Shown: positions 50,910 through 59,533 of the stretch, in pieces
Layout: every line of letters starts with the position of its first letter
Position numbering within the stretch: the stretch's first letter is position 1
NCBI RefSeq assembly: GCF_023016805.1
Contig: NZ_JALKCH010000001.1
Coordinates: forward strand, 62,001 to 126,000
Length of the DNA stretch: 64,000 nucleotides
Source of the DNA: Ancylobacter crimeensis
GTDB taxonomy: Bacteria > Pseudomonadota > Alphaproteobacteria > Rhizobiales > Xanthobacteraceae
Direction of reading: 5' to 3'
Program-made: the position numbers and the translations under genes
The notes under the pieces: model-generated
Told to the model about the DNA's origin: nothing
Database searches by the model: none
What the model saw: the letters and a program-made list of their open reading frames with translations, nothing else

Positions 50910-52537
50910 GGTTCGGTGCCCCCCGGCAGGGTCGCGGGCGCCGGCTGGCCGCCGAGCACGTCGCGCGCATATTCCTGCGGCCAGTAGAGCACCTGTGCCG
51001 TCACATCCATGTATTCCATGACCGGCCCGCCGAACACGGTGAGCCCGGCGCACAGGAAGAGGAACAGCAGCACGGGTGCGAGTTCGGCGGCCCGCACCGG
51101 CGGGATCTCGCTCTCCTGCGGCGCCCAGAGCGCCCGGATGCCGGTGCGGGTCATGGCGACGAGCACGGCGAGGCCCGACAGCATCAGCAGGAAGACATAG
51201 AGCCAGTGAACCGCCGAGACGCCGCCCGCCTCGTTGATCACGGCCGAGAGGATCGCGAATTTCGCGATGAAGCCGGACAACGGCGGCAGCCCGGCGAACA
51301 GCACCGTGCAGGCGAGGAAGGCGCCGCCCAGAACGGCGATGGTGCCCGGAATAGCGATGCCGACCTCGGCATCCTCGTCCTCGATATCTTCTTCAGGGTC
51401 GCCGAAAACCTCCATCGTCACCGCGAGCACGTCGGCGCCCGCGTCGCGGCCGCGCTCGATCAGTTCGATCAGCAGGAAGAAGGCGGCAGCCGCCAGCGTG
51501 GAGCTGACGAGGTAGAACAGCGCCCCGGAAATCACCGCGCTGTTGCCGGTGCCGATCGCGGCCAGAAGGGTGCCCGAAGAAATGATCACGCAATAGCCGG
51601 CGAGCCTCGGCATGGACTGCGAGGCCAACGCCCCGATGCCGCCGAAAGCGATGGTGGCGAGCCCACCATAGAGCAGCCATTCAGCCCCGAAGCCCGCGGA
51701 GGCGCCCGACTCCTCGCCGAAGAAGAGCAGCGACAGCCGGAGCACGGTATAGATGCCGAGCTTGCTCATGATCGCGAACAGCGCCGCGACCGGCGCGCAG
51801 GCGGCGGAATAGGTGGTCGGCAGCCAGAAGCCCAGCGGCCACATGCCGGCCTTCACGAGGAAGGCGAGCCCCAGCACCGCCGCCCCGCCTTCCAGCAGCA
51901 TGCGGTCATGGGGTTCCAGCGTCGGGATCACGCGCGCAAGGTCCGCCATGTTGAGCGTGCCGCTGACGCCGTAGATCAGCGCCACGCCGACAAGGAAGAG
52001 CGAGGAGGCGACGAGGTTGATCGGGATGTAGTGCAGGCTGGCGCGGACGCGCACCGTGCCCGAGCCGTGCAGCAGGAGCGCATAGGAGGCGGCCAGCAGA
52101 ACCTCGAAGAACACAAACAGGTTGAACAGGTCGCCGGTCAGGAAGGCGCCGTTGAGGCCTGCCACCTGCATGAGATAGAGCGTGTGGAAGCGAGGGCCCA
52201 TCTTGTGCCAGCGCGCCAGCGCGAAGATGAGGCAGCCGAAGCCCAGCACCGCATTGAGCAGCAGCATCAGCGCCGAGAGACGGTCGACCACCAGCACGAT
52301 GCCGAAGGGCGCCGGCCAGTTGCCGAGCGGGTAGACGATCACCGGCGGGTCGCCTTCCGCGGTCGGCACCAGCGTCATGGCGACCAGCGCGATGGCGACC
52401 CCGAGAAGGATCGTCAGCGTGGTGACACTCAGCGCCGCCTTGGCGCCGCGGCGTTTTTCGCTGAACAGCAGCAGAAAGGCACCCACCGCCAGCGGCAGCA
52501 GGACGGGAATGGCGGCGAGATGGGCGAGCGGGCTCAT
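50906..52537 (-). CDS. mrpD: Mrp antiporter subunit D (ND2/4-like)
   Basis: 543 aa with about 14 hydrophobic segments, homologous to proton-channel subunits of respiratory complex I. Indicative parts are the lysine-bearing FLVKAGMWPLGFWLPTTYSAACAPVAALFAIMSKLGIYTVLRL and SGSLLGLF-like LIYGVSGTLNMADLARV. The ATG 52537 has GGAGGAG upstream; GTG 52543 is less likely. MrpD and MrpA carry ion translocation. An acidic insert (DPEEDIEDEDAEVG near residue 390) interrupts the C-terminal helices. Confidence 0.95.
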   Translation of the reverse strand: MSPLAHLAAIPVLLPLAVGAFLLLFSEKRRGAKAALSVTTLTILLGVAIALVAMTLVPTAEGDPPVIVYPLGNWPAPFGIVLVVDRLSALMLLLNAVLGFGCLIFALARWHKMGPRFHTLYLMQVAGLNGAFLTGDLFNLFVFFEVLLAASYALLLHGSGTVRVRASLHYIPINLVASSLFLVGVALIYGVSGTLNMADLARVIPTLEPHDRMLLEGGAAVLGLAFLVKAGMWPLGFWLPTTYSAACAPVAALFAIMSKLGIYTVLRLSLLFFGEESGASAGFGAEWLLYGGLATIAFGGIGALASQSMPRLAGYCVIISSGTLLAAIGTGNSAVISGALFYLVSSTLAAAAFFLLIELIERGRDAGADVLAVTMEVFGDPEEDIEDEDAEVGIAIPGTIAVLGGAFLACTVLFAGLPPLSGFIAKFAILSAVINEAGGVSAVHWLYVFLLMLSGLAVLVAMTRTGIRALWAPQESEIPPVRAAELAPVLLFLFLCAGLTVFGGPVMEYMDVTAQVLYWPQEYARDVLGGQPAPATLPGGTEP

Positions 52538-52539
52538 GC

Positions 52540-52878
52540 TCACTCCTCCCGCCCGTCGACATGGTCGGTGCCGGTGAGGCCGCGCGCGGCAAGCAGCACC
52601 ACGAGATAGAGCGCCGTCATGGCGAAGCCGATGACGATGGCGGTGAGCACCAGTGCCTGCGGCATGGGGTCGGCGAAGCCGGCGGGGTCGCCCACCGTGC
52701 CGGGCTTCAGGATCGGCGGCATGCCGATGCGCACGCGGCCCATCACGAAGATGAACAGGTTCACGCCGTATGAGATCAGCGAAAGCCCGATGATGACCTG
52801 ATAGGTGCGCGGCCGCAGCACCAGCCAGACGCCGGAGCCCGCCAGAATGCCGATGCCGATGGCGAGGATCAGTTCCAT
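52540..52878 (-). CDS. mrpC: Mrp antiporter subunit C (NuoK-like)
   Basis: 112 aa, three hydrophobic segments, from ATG 52878 (MELILAIGIGILAGSGVWLVL). RPRTYQVIIGLSLISYGVNLFIFVMG and the following D-P-M-P-Q-A-LVLTAIVIGFAMTAL motif are typical of MrpC/NuoK. Its start shares bases with the mrpA stop (TAATG), and its stop is two bases before the mrpD start. Confidence 0.95.
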   Translation of the reverse strand: MELILAIGIGILAGSGVWLVLRPRTYQVIIGLSLISYGVNLFIFVMGRVRIGMPPILKPGTVGDPAGFADPMPQALVLTAIVIGFAMTALYLVVLLAARGLTGTDHVDGREE

Positions 52879-55832
52879 TACAGACCCCCCGCCGTGGTGC
52901 GCGACTCGCGCCGCGTCTCGACCATGGGAGAGGCTTCGCGGGGGGCTTCCTCGCGCCGGCTGCGCAGCGACTGGTGCGCCAGCGCGATGAGGATCAGCAC
53001 CGTCGCCCCGACCACGAGGGCGAAGACGCCGAGATCGAACAGCAAGGCCGTCGCGAGCGGAATCTTCCCGATCACCGGCAGCGCCAGATATTGGTGATGG
53101 GAGGTGAGGAAGGGGAAGCCGAAGGCCCAGGCGCCGATGCCGGTGCCGACCGACAGCAGCAGGCCGACGCCCATCCAGCGCAGCGGCAGCACGCGCAGAT
53201 GATCCTCCACCCAGCGGGTGCCGCTGGCGATGTACTGCATCACGAAGGCGATGGAGAGCGTCACGCCGGCTGCGAAGCCGCCGCCCGGCAGGTCGTGCCC
53301 GCGCATGAAGAGATAGACCGCCAGCACGCATACCACCGGGAACATCCAGTGCATGATGATGCGCGGCACGAACAGATAGTCCGACAGCGTGTCGCCGACC
53401 TTCCGCTCCGGTTCGGCCTCGTCATAGGCGTTCTGCAGCCGCTGCTGTTCGGGGGTGTCGATCGTCTCCTGCGCCGGGCGGAAACGACGCAGCAGGGCGA
53501 ACACGGTGAGCGCGACGATGCACAGCACCGCGATCTCGCCCTGCGTGTCGAAGCCGCGGAAATCCACGAGGATGACGTTGACGATGTTGGTGCCGCCGCC
53601 TTCCGTGTAGGCGCGCTCGACGAAGAAGCGCGACACGCTTTCCGGCAGGGGGCGCGTCATGACGAGATAGGACAGGGTGGACAGCCCCACGCCCACCAGC
53701 ACGGCAAGGGCGAGGTCCAGCCGGCGCCGCACCGCGACGTTGAGCGGGGTGTGCTCGCCTTCCTGCGGCTCCATCCGCTTGGGCAGCCAGCGCAGGCCGA
53801 GCAGCAGCAGCACGGTCGTCACCACCTCGACGAGCAACTGCGTGACGGCGAGGTCGGGTGCGGACATCCACACGAAGGTGATGCAGGTGATGAGCCCGAC
53901 GGCACCGACGAGAACCAGCGCCGCGAAGCGGTGGTATTTCGCCTTGTAGGCGGCCGCCAGCGAACAGGTGGCACCCACTGCCCATACCAGCGCGAAGGCG
54001 GGGTCGATGGGCGTCAGCGGCATGGGACCGGCCGGCACCCAGCCATGAAGCGCGAAGGGGAGGAAGCCGCCGAGCAGCGTCAGCGCGATCATGCTGCGCA
54101 ATTGCGGCTGCAGGCGCCGTGTGCCGAACCAGCGCTCAAGCGCCCGCGCCCAGCGCCAGGACACGGTCACCAGCACATTCTCGAAGATGCGCTGGCCTTT
54201 CAGCCGGCGCATCAGCGGCGGGCCCTCGATTCCGCTGTCGAGATAGTTGCGCAACCGCGCGTAGAGCAGCACGCCGCCGATGATGGCGACGACGCTCATG
54301 GCCAGGGCGAGGTTGAAGCCGTGCCACAGGGAGAGGCTGTAGGCGGGCAGGTCGGTGTCGATCGCCGCCCTCGCCGCGCTCGCGAGCATCGGCCCGATGG
54401 TGAAGCTGGGCGCCACCCCGACGACGATGCAGATCAGGACCAGCACCTCGATGGGAAAGCGCATCCAGTGCGGGGGCTCGTGTGGCGTGTGCGGGAGGTC
54501 GGTCGGCGGCGGACCGAAAAAGGCACCAAGGATGAAGCGCAGCGAATAGGCGACGGAGAAAATGCCGGCCAGCGTCGCGAAATAGGGCAGGGAGTCGTCC
54601 AGCAGCGAGCCCGTATGGTCCGCCGCGGCTTCGGCGAAGAACATTTCCTTGGACAGGAAGCCGTTGAGCAGTGGCACGCCCGCCATGGCGGCGGCGGCCA
54701 CCATGGCAAGCCGGGCGGTCACCGGCATGAAGGGGTAGAGCCCGCTCAGCTTGCGCAGATCGCGCGTGCCGGTCTCGTGGTCGATGATGCCCGCCGCCAT
54801 GAACAGCGAGGCCTTGAAGGTGGCGTGGTTGATGGTGTGGAAGATCGCCGCCACCGCCGCCAGCGGGCTGCCCAGCCCCAGCAGCAGGGTGATGAGGCCG
54901 AGATGGCTGATGGTGGAATAGGCCAGCAGCCCCTTCAGATCCTGCTGGAAGATCGCCGCGAAAGCCCCGATCACCAGCGTGGCGAGGCCGACCGGCACCA
55001 CGATGTAGAACCACACATCCGTGCCCGCCAGTGCCGGCCAGAGCCGGGTCAGCAGGAAGACGCCGGCCTTCACCATGGTGGCGGAATGCAGATAGGCCGA
55101 CACCGGCGTCGGCGCGGCCATGGCGTGCGGCAGCCAGAAATGGAACGGAAACTGCGCGCTCTTGGTGAAGGCGCCGATCAGGATGAGGATCAGCGCCGGC
55201 ACATAGAGCGGGTCCTCCGCGATCATCTTGCCGGAGGCCAGCACGACGTCGAGGTCGTAGCTGCCGACGATATGGCCGAGCAGCATCACCCCCACGAACA
55301 GGCATAGCCCGCCGGTGGCCGTGACGGTGAGGGCCATGCGCGCGCCATCGCGGGCGGCGGCGTTCTGGTGCCAGTAGCCGATCAGCAGGAAGGAGAAGAG
55401 GCTCGTCAGCTCCCAGAAGAACACGATCTGGATGAGGTTGCCCGACAGCACCACGCCCGCCATCGCGCCCATGAAGGCCAGCAGGAAGGAGAAGAAGCGC
55501 GGCACCGGGTCTTCCTCGGCCATGTAGTAGCGCGCATAGAGCGCCACCAGCATGCCGATGCCGTAAACCATCACCGCAAAAAGCCAGCTCAACCCGTCGA
55601 GCCGTAACGAGAATTCCAGCCCGAGGCTTGGCAGCCACGGCACGTGGAGCGTCACCGCGCCGACCGAGGCCTTGCTGTAGAGCAGCGCGACGATGAGCGT
55701 GCCGAGAAAGCCGACGAGACCCGCCAGCAGGGCGGCCGCATTGCGCGCATGGGTGGGAAGGAAAGCCGCGACGAGGCTTCCGCCGAAGGGGAGGACGAGG
55801 ACGAGCAGCAAAAGATGCATGCTGGTCAGCAT
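52878..55832 (-). CDS. mrpA: Mrp antiporter fused subunits A and B
   Basis: 984 aa, the first gene of the operon. Residues about 1-750 are MrpA: ND5-like helices with LDGLSWLFAVMVYGIGMLVALYARYYM, WELTSLFSFLLIGYW, HFWLPHAMAAPTPVSAYLHSATMVKAG and ISHLGLITLLLGLG, followed by an NDH-6-like part. The last about 200 residues (IIMHWMFPVVCVLAVYLFMRGHDLPGGGFAAGVTLSIAFVMQYIA) are MrpB-like, so A and B are one polypeptide, a known fusion in alphaproteobacteria. It exchanges Na+ (or K+) for H+, supporting salt and alkali tolerance. ATG 55832 lies 103 bases from the divergent HTH gene. Confidence 0.95.
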   Translation of the reverse strand: MLTSMHLLLLVLVLPFGGSLVAAFLPTHARNAAALLAGLVGFLGTLIVALLYSKASVGAVTLHVPWLPSLGLEFSLRLDGLSWLFAVMVYGIGMLVALYARYYMAEEDPVPRFFSFLLAFMGAMAGVVLSGNLIQIVFFWELTSLFSFLLIGYWHQNAAARDGARMALTVTATGGLCLFVGVMLLGHIVGSYDLDVVLASGKMIAEDPLYVPALILILIGAFTKSAQFPFHFWLPHAMAAPTPVSAYLHSATMVKAGVFLLTRLWPALAGTDVWFYIVVPVGLATLVIGAFAAIFQQDLKGLLAYSTISHLGLITLLLGLGSPLAAVAAIFHTINHATFKASLFMAAGIIDHETGTRDLRKLSGLYPFMPVTARLAMVAAAAMAGVPLLNGFLSKEMFFAEAAADHTGSLLDDSLPYFATLAGIFSVAYSLRFILGAFFGPPPTDLPHTPHEPPHWMRFPIEVLVLICIVVGVAPSFTIGPMLASAARAAIDTDLPAYSLSLWHGFNLALAMSVVAIIGGVLLYARLRNYLDSGIEGPPLMRRLKGQRIFENVLVTVSWRWARALERWFGTRRLQPQLRSMIALTLLGGFLPFALHGWVPAGPMPLTPIDPAFALVWAVGATCSLAAAYKAKYHRFAALVLVGAVGLITCITFVWMSAPDLAVTQLLVEVVTTVLLLLGLRWLPKRMEPQEGEHTPLNVAVRRRLDLALAVLVGVGLSTLSYLVMTRPLPESVSRFFVERAYTEGGGTNIVNVILVDFRGFDTQGEIAVLCIVALTVFALLRRFRPAQETIDTPEQQRLQNAYDEAEPERKVGDTLSDYLFVPRIIMHWMFPVVCVLAVYLFMRGHDLPGGGFAAGVTLSIAFVMQYIASGTRWVEDHLRVLPLRWMGVGLLLSVGTGIGAWAFGFPFLTSHHQYLALPVIGKIPLATALLFDLGVFALVVGATVLILIALAHQSLRSRREEAPREASPMVETRRESRTTAGGL

Positions 55833-55935
55833 GTTGGGCTGAGCGCTCCCTTGGAATCGGCCGATTCAACGTCCGGATTGATTGAAGTCACCCATTATGG
55901 TTGACTTGTGGCCAAAGGAGCAAGGCCAAATCGCC

Positions 55936-56223
55936 ATGGTTTTTTCAATGGAGCGGTCATCCCCGTGCCTTTCACCGGCCCAATGCCGCGCTGCCCGTGG
56001 CTTCCTGGACTGGACGCAGGACGAGCTGGCCGCGGCGGCGGGCGTTTCCCGCAGCACCATCCGCGATTTCGAGGTCGGGCGCCATGCCCTGCATCGGGCC
56101 ACCGAAGCCGTTCTGGTGCGCACCTTCGAAGGCGCCGGCATCTGCCTCCTGCCCGATGACGGTGCGGGCTGCGGGGTGCGGCTGCGGCCGGTCGACGACG
56201 CGGGTTCGCCGGACGCCAAATGA
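55936..56223 (+). CDS. Small XRE-type HTH protein
   Basis: 95 aa if started at ATG 55936 (MVFSMERSSPCLSPAQCRAARG). The HTH LSPAQCRAARGFLDWTQDELAAAAGVSRSTIRDFEVGRHALHRATEAVL is a Cro/CI-type domain; the C-terminus (FEGAGICLLPDDGAGCGVRL) matches small single-domain regulators common in alphaproteobacteria. It is divergent from mrpA and followed by the hydrolase gene 35 bases later on the same strand. Whether it regulates either is unknown. AGGAG at 55916-55920 is rather distant (15 bases); an alternative start near 55948 would drop the first four residues. Confidence 0.8.
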   Translation: MVFSMERSSPCLSPAQCRAARGFLDWTQDELAAAAGVSRSTIRDFEVGRHALHRATEAVLVRTFEGAGICLLPDDGAGCGVRLRPVDDAGSPDAK

Positions 56224-56258
56224 TAGCTTAGAGCATTGTCTTGTCAGGAGAAGTCCGG

Positions 56259-57215
56259 GTGGATTCCGTGGGGCGGGAGCCGTGTTCGGGCACGCCGGTG
56301 CGCTTCGCGGCGGGCGACGGGACACCGTTGGGAGGCTTTCTCTGGCGGCATGCGGCGGCGGATCGCGTGTGCCCGATCGCGGTCATCGCGCCGGCGACCT
56401 CGGTGAGATGCCGCTATTACGCGCGTTTCGCGAGCTTCCTGTCCGAGGCCGGTTTCGATGTGCTGACCTTCGATTATCGCGGCATCGGCGAGTCGCGGCC
56501 GATCAATTTGCGTGGATTCAAAGCGGGTTGGGTCGATTGGGGAGCGCATGACGTCGAGGCCGCGCTGGATTTCGCGATGCGGCTTTCGCCGGGCGCCCCG
56601 CTTGATATCGTCGCCCATTCCATCGGCGGGGTGGCCCTGGGTCTGGCGCCGTCCGCCGCCAGGGCGCGCCGGATTCTCACCGTCGGCTCGCAATTCGCCC
56701 ATTGGCGCGATTATGCGCCGGCGCAACGGCGCGCCATGGTGCTGCGCTGGCATGTGCTGATGCCGCTTCTGGCGCGGCTCTGCGGCTATGTCCCCGCCAG
56801 ACGGCTTGGCTGGATGGAGGATACGCCGGCCGGCGTGGCGCGCGACTGGAGCTGCATGGGACCCTGCTTCGAGGAATCCGTCTCGCCCGGCCCGCTTGGA
56901 AAAATCGATATCCTGCAACGCTTTGCAGCCATTCATGCGCCGATCCTGGCAATCGGGCTCGACGATGATCCCTTCGGTACGGTGCCGGCCATCGAGCGCC
57001 TGCTCGCCTATTTCCCGGCCGGCGCCCGGACCCATCTGCGACTCGCCCCGGGCGATCTCGGCGTGGAAGAGATCGGCCATTTCGCTGCCTTCCACGACCG
57101 TTTCCGTTCCTCGCTCTGGCCGCTGATGCGCGATTGGCTGCTTGCGGGCACGCTGGCCGGCGCTCATCCGGGCCGGATCCTCCCCCTGCCGGATCAGGTG
57201 GCCGAGAAGCGATAG
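56259..57215 (+). CDS. Alpha/beta-hydrolase family protein
   Basis: 318 aa from GTG 56259, with AGGAG about 8 bases before it. LTFDYRGIGESRP and the nucleophile-elbow-like IVAHSIGGVALG (G-x-S-x-G type, here H-S-I-G-G) suggest a serine hydrolase, and a late His (EEIGHFAAFHDRF) could complete the triad. RFAAGDGTPLGGFLWR and AVIAPATSVRCRYYARFASFLSEAGFDVLTFDYRG match a group of poorly characterised predicted hydrolases. The substrate is unknown. Its end overlaps the convergent aldose-epimerase gene by 22 bases, so no terminator lies between them. Confidence 0.85.
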   Translation: MDSVGREPCSGTPVRFAAGDGTPLGGFLWRHAAADRVCPIAVIAPATSVRCRYYARFASFLSEAGFDVLTFDYRGIGESRPINLRGFKAGWVDWGAHDVEAALDFAMRLSPGAPLDIVAHSIGGVALGLAPSAARARRILTVGSQFAHWRDYAPAQRRAMVLRWHVLMPLLARLCGYVPARRLGWMEDTPAGVARDWSCMGPCFEESVSPGPLGKIDILQRFAAIHAPILAIGLDDDPFGTVPAIERLLAYFPAGARTHLRLAPGDLGVEEIGHFAAFHDRFRSSLWPLMRDWLLAGTLAGAHPGRILPLPDQVAEKR

Positions 57216-58285
57216 ACGGACGTGTGACTGTACCGTCTTCCGGTGTCCAGTCGGGCCGATGGGAAGGACGGTCGGTGCGGTGAGTCCGGCCAGAACTGCG
57301 GTTCGAGGCAGAACGCGGCCGACTGCCGGTAAAGCCGGCCGAACTTGCCGGCGACGGTTTCGTCGAGAAAGTTGCCGGAGTAGAATTGCACCCCCGGCTG
57401 GTCGGTCAATATCTCCATCACCCGCCCCGACCCCGGGTGCTCGACCCGGGCCGCGAGCCGGGGAGTCGGGACGGGGGCATCGGCGAGGCAATAATTGTGA
57501 TCATAGCCGCGCCCCAGCCGGATCTGCTCGTCCGCCTCGTGGATCCGTTCCCCGATCGGGTGGGGGCTGCGGAAATCGAAGGGCGTGCCGGCGACCGGGG
57601 CCGGGCCGTCGAGCGGGATGGCGCCGGCATCGACCGGCAGGTAGCTCTCGGCCGGGATGGTCAGCACGTGGTCGAGCACGGTGCCGCCCGTCTCCACGCC
57701 GGCGAGGTTGAAGAAGCCGTGATGCGTCAGGTTCACCAGCGTCGGCGCGTCGGTGACCGCCTCGAAGGTCAGCGTCAGTTCCTGCGGGCCGGTGAGCCGG
57801 TAGGTGAGGGCGACCTCCAGCGTGCCGGGGAAGCCTTCGTCGCCGTCCGGGCTGGTGAGCGCCAGCGTCACCGAGGCGGCGTCGGCCGCGACGACGCGCC
57901 AGTTGCGCCGGTCGAAGCCCTGCACGCCGCCATGCAGCGTGTTCGCGCCGTCATTGCAGGCGAGCGGGTAGGTGGCGCCGTCCAGCGTGAAGGCGCCGCC
58001 GGCGATGCGGTTGGCGTAGCGCCCGATGGTGGCACCGAAGAAGCTGCGCGTGGCGAGATAGGGCGCCAGCGTGTCGTGTCCCAGCACGATGTCAGCGGTG
58101 CGTCCGTTGCGGTCCGGCACATGCAGCGCCTGTATCGTCGCCCCATAGGTGAGGATCGCGACCTCGAAGCCGTTGGCGCCGGCGAGGCGGATGCGCTCCA
58201 CCTCCGTGCCGTCGGGCAGGTGGCCGAACACCTCGCGCGAGGCGGGTGCGGCAGCGGCGAGCAGCACGGCGGGCGGCAGCGTCAT
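57194..58285 (-). CDS. galM: Aldose 1-epimerase (galactose mutarotase)
   Basis: 363 aa from ATG 58285 (MTLPPAVLLAAAAPAS), with GGAGG 7-8 bases upstream. Family motifs are all present: GATIQALHVPDRNG, FFGATIGRYANRIAGGAFTLDG, NDGANTLHGG with the substrate His, VNLTHHGFFNLAG with a second His, and the C-terminal catalytic Glu region FCLEPQFWPDSPH. It interconverts alpha and beta sugar anomers. The N-terminus has a short hydrophobic stretch, too weak to call an export signal. The frame runs open far upstream, but those residues are not family-like. Confidence 0.94.
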   Translation of the reverse strand: MTLPPAVLLAAAAPASREVFGHLPDGTEVERIRLAGANGFEVAILTYGATIQALHVPDRNGRTADIVLGHDTLAPYLATRSFFGATIGRYANRIAGGAFTLDGATYPLACNDGANTLHGGVQGFDRRNWRVVAADAASVTLALTSPDGDEGFPGTLEVALTYRLTGPQELTLTFEAVTDAPTLVNLTHHGFFNLAGVETGGTVLDHVLTIPAESYLPVDAGAIPLDGPAPVAGTPFDFRSPHPIGERIHEADEQIRLGRGYDHNYCLADAPVPTPRLAARVEHPGSGRVMEILTDQPGVQFYSGNFLDETVAGKFGRLYRQSAAFCLEPQFWPDSPHRPSFPSARLDTGRRYSHTSVYRFSAT

Positions 58286-58381
58286 GGAAGGCCTCCGGCG
58301 AAAAGCCCCTCCGGCATAGCCGGGCAAAGCGGCTCGCGCCAGAGCGCGGCGGGTCATGAGTGCCTGTCCAAGGGTAATATC

Positions 58382-58399
58382 TGGAATAATTAAAATCCA
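58382..58399. promoter_or_regulatory. AT-rich imperfect palindrome upstream of hmuT
   Basis: TGGAATAATTAAAATCCA stands out in GC-rich surroundings 121 bases before hmuT. The outer arms TGGA/TCCA are palindromic. It could be an iron-responsive operator or part of the promoter, but it does not match the Irr or RirA consensus well, so this is tentative. Confidence 0.25.
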
Positions 58400-58519
58400 A
58401 TTTCCTTGCCGCGCAGTAATCCCCGCACAAGACCGCGACGGCGGGCCGAACTGCTTGACCTTTCCGGCCGGAGGGTTCAGCAGAATGCGGGGCGAGCGTT
58501 GACGGGCAAGGAAAAGACG

Positions 58520-59533
58520 ATGCGATCCGGCAGAGCCTTTCTTGTGGCCTCTCTTGTTCTCCTTCTCACCGATGCATCCTTTTCGCTTCGTGCCGAAGAG
58601 CCGAAGCCGGCCCTGGCGCAAAGCGAGGTCCTGCCGGCGGCGGAGACCGCGCACATCGTGGCGATCGGCGGCGCGGTGACGGAGATTCTCTACGCCCTCG
58701 GCCTTGGCGAGCGCATCGTGGCGGTCGATACCTCCAGCACCTATCCCCCGCAGGCGCTCGGCACCAAGCCGAATGTCGGCTATATGCGGGCTCTCTCCCC
58801 GGAAGGCGTGCTCGCCGTCGGCCCCAGCATCATCCTCGCGCAGGAGGGCTCCGGGCCGCCCGACGCCGTCACCGTGCTGAAGAGCGCCTCGGTTCCCTTC
58901 GAGACCGTGCCGGATGCGCGCACGCCCGAGCAGGTGGTCGCCAATATCCGCCATCTCGCCGCCCTTGCCGGGGTGAAGGCGCGCGGCGAGGAGCTGGCGC
59001 AGGCGGTGGAACGCGATTTCGCGACGCTGGCCGCGTTCCGCGCGCGGATCGCGAGCCCGCGCAGCGCGGCCTTCATCCTCTCCGCCAGCGGTGCCGCCCC
59101 GGTGGCGGGCGGACGCAACACCAGCGCCGACGCGCTGTTCGCGCTGGCCGGCGTCACCAACGCGCTTTCCACGATGAGCGGCTACAAGCCGGCGGTGGAC
59201 GAGGCGCTGATGGCGGCGGAGCCTTATGCGCTGATCGTGATGGACAACCGCAATCACGGCCTGACGAACGAGGCGCTTGCCGCCATGCCCGCCTTTGCCG
59301 GAACCACGGCTGCCAAGGCGGGGCGCATCCACCGGGTGGACGGCGCCTATATGCTCGGCTTCGGCCCGCGCACCCCGCAGGCGGCGCGCGATCTGATGGC
59401 GATGGTCTATCCCGAGCTGAACCTGCCGGCGCTGCCGGCGCATGCCTGGACTGCGGGCAGCCGTGCCGAGCCGGATTCCGAGCCCCCCGCAGCGCCCGCC
59501 GCCGCGCCGGCCGGCAGCGGCCAACCGGGATGA
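58520..59533 (+). CDS. hmuT: Hemin ABC transporter periplasmic binding protein HmuT
   Basis: 337 aa from ATG 58520 (AAGGAAAAG upstream). An N-terminal signal peptide (MRSGRAFLVASLVLLLTDASFSLRA) precedes the binding domain. IVAIGGAVTEILYALGLGERIVAVDTSSTYP is a hallmark of HmuT-type proteins, as are VGYMRALSPEGVLAVGPS and the later LSTMSGYKPAVDEALMAAEPYALIVMD, where the heme-binding Tyr of HmuT/ShuT lies nearby. It carries heme from the outer-membrane receptor to HmuUV. The stop overlaps the hmuU start (ATGA). The C-terminal tail is Pro/Ala-rich. Confidence 0.95.
   Translation: MRSGRAFLVASLVLLLTDASFSLRAEEPKPALAQSEVLPAAETAHIVAIGGAVTEILYALGLGERIVAVDTSSTYPPQALGTKPNVGYMRALSPEGVLAVGPSIILAQEGSGPPDAVTVLKSASVPFETVPDARTPEQVVANIRHLAALAGVKARGEELAQAVERDFATLAAFRARIASPRSAAFILSASGAAPVAGGRNTSADALFALAGVTNALSTMSGYKPAVDEALMAAEPYALIVMDNRNHGLTNEALAAMPAFAGTTAAKAGRIHRVDGAYMLGFGPRTPQAARDLMAMVYPELNLPALPAHAWTAGSRAEPDSEPPAAPAAAPAGSGQPG

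Noticed and set aside
57194-59524. A 776-codon minus-strand frame that includes galM
   Set aside because: Only the part from ATG 58285 is family-like and has a ribosome-binding site. The upstream Arg/His/Gly-rich part is the antisense of hmuT in GC-rich DNA.
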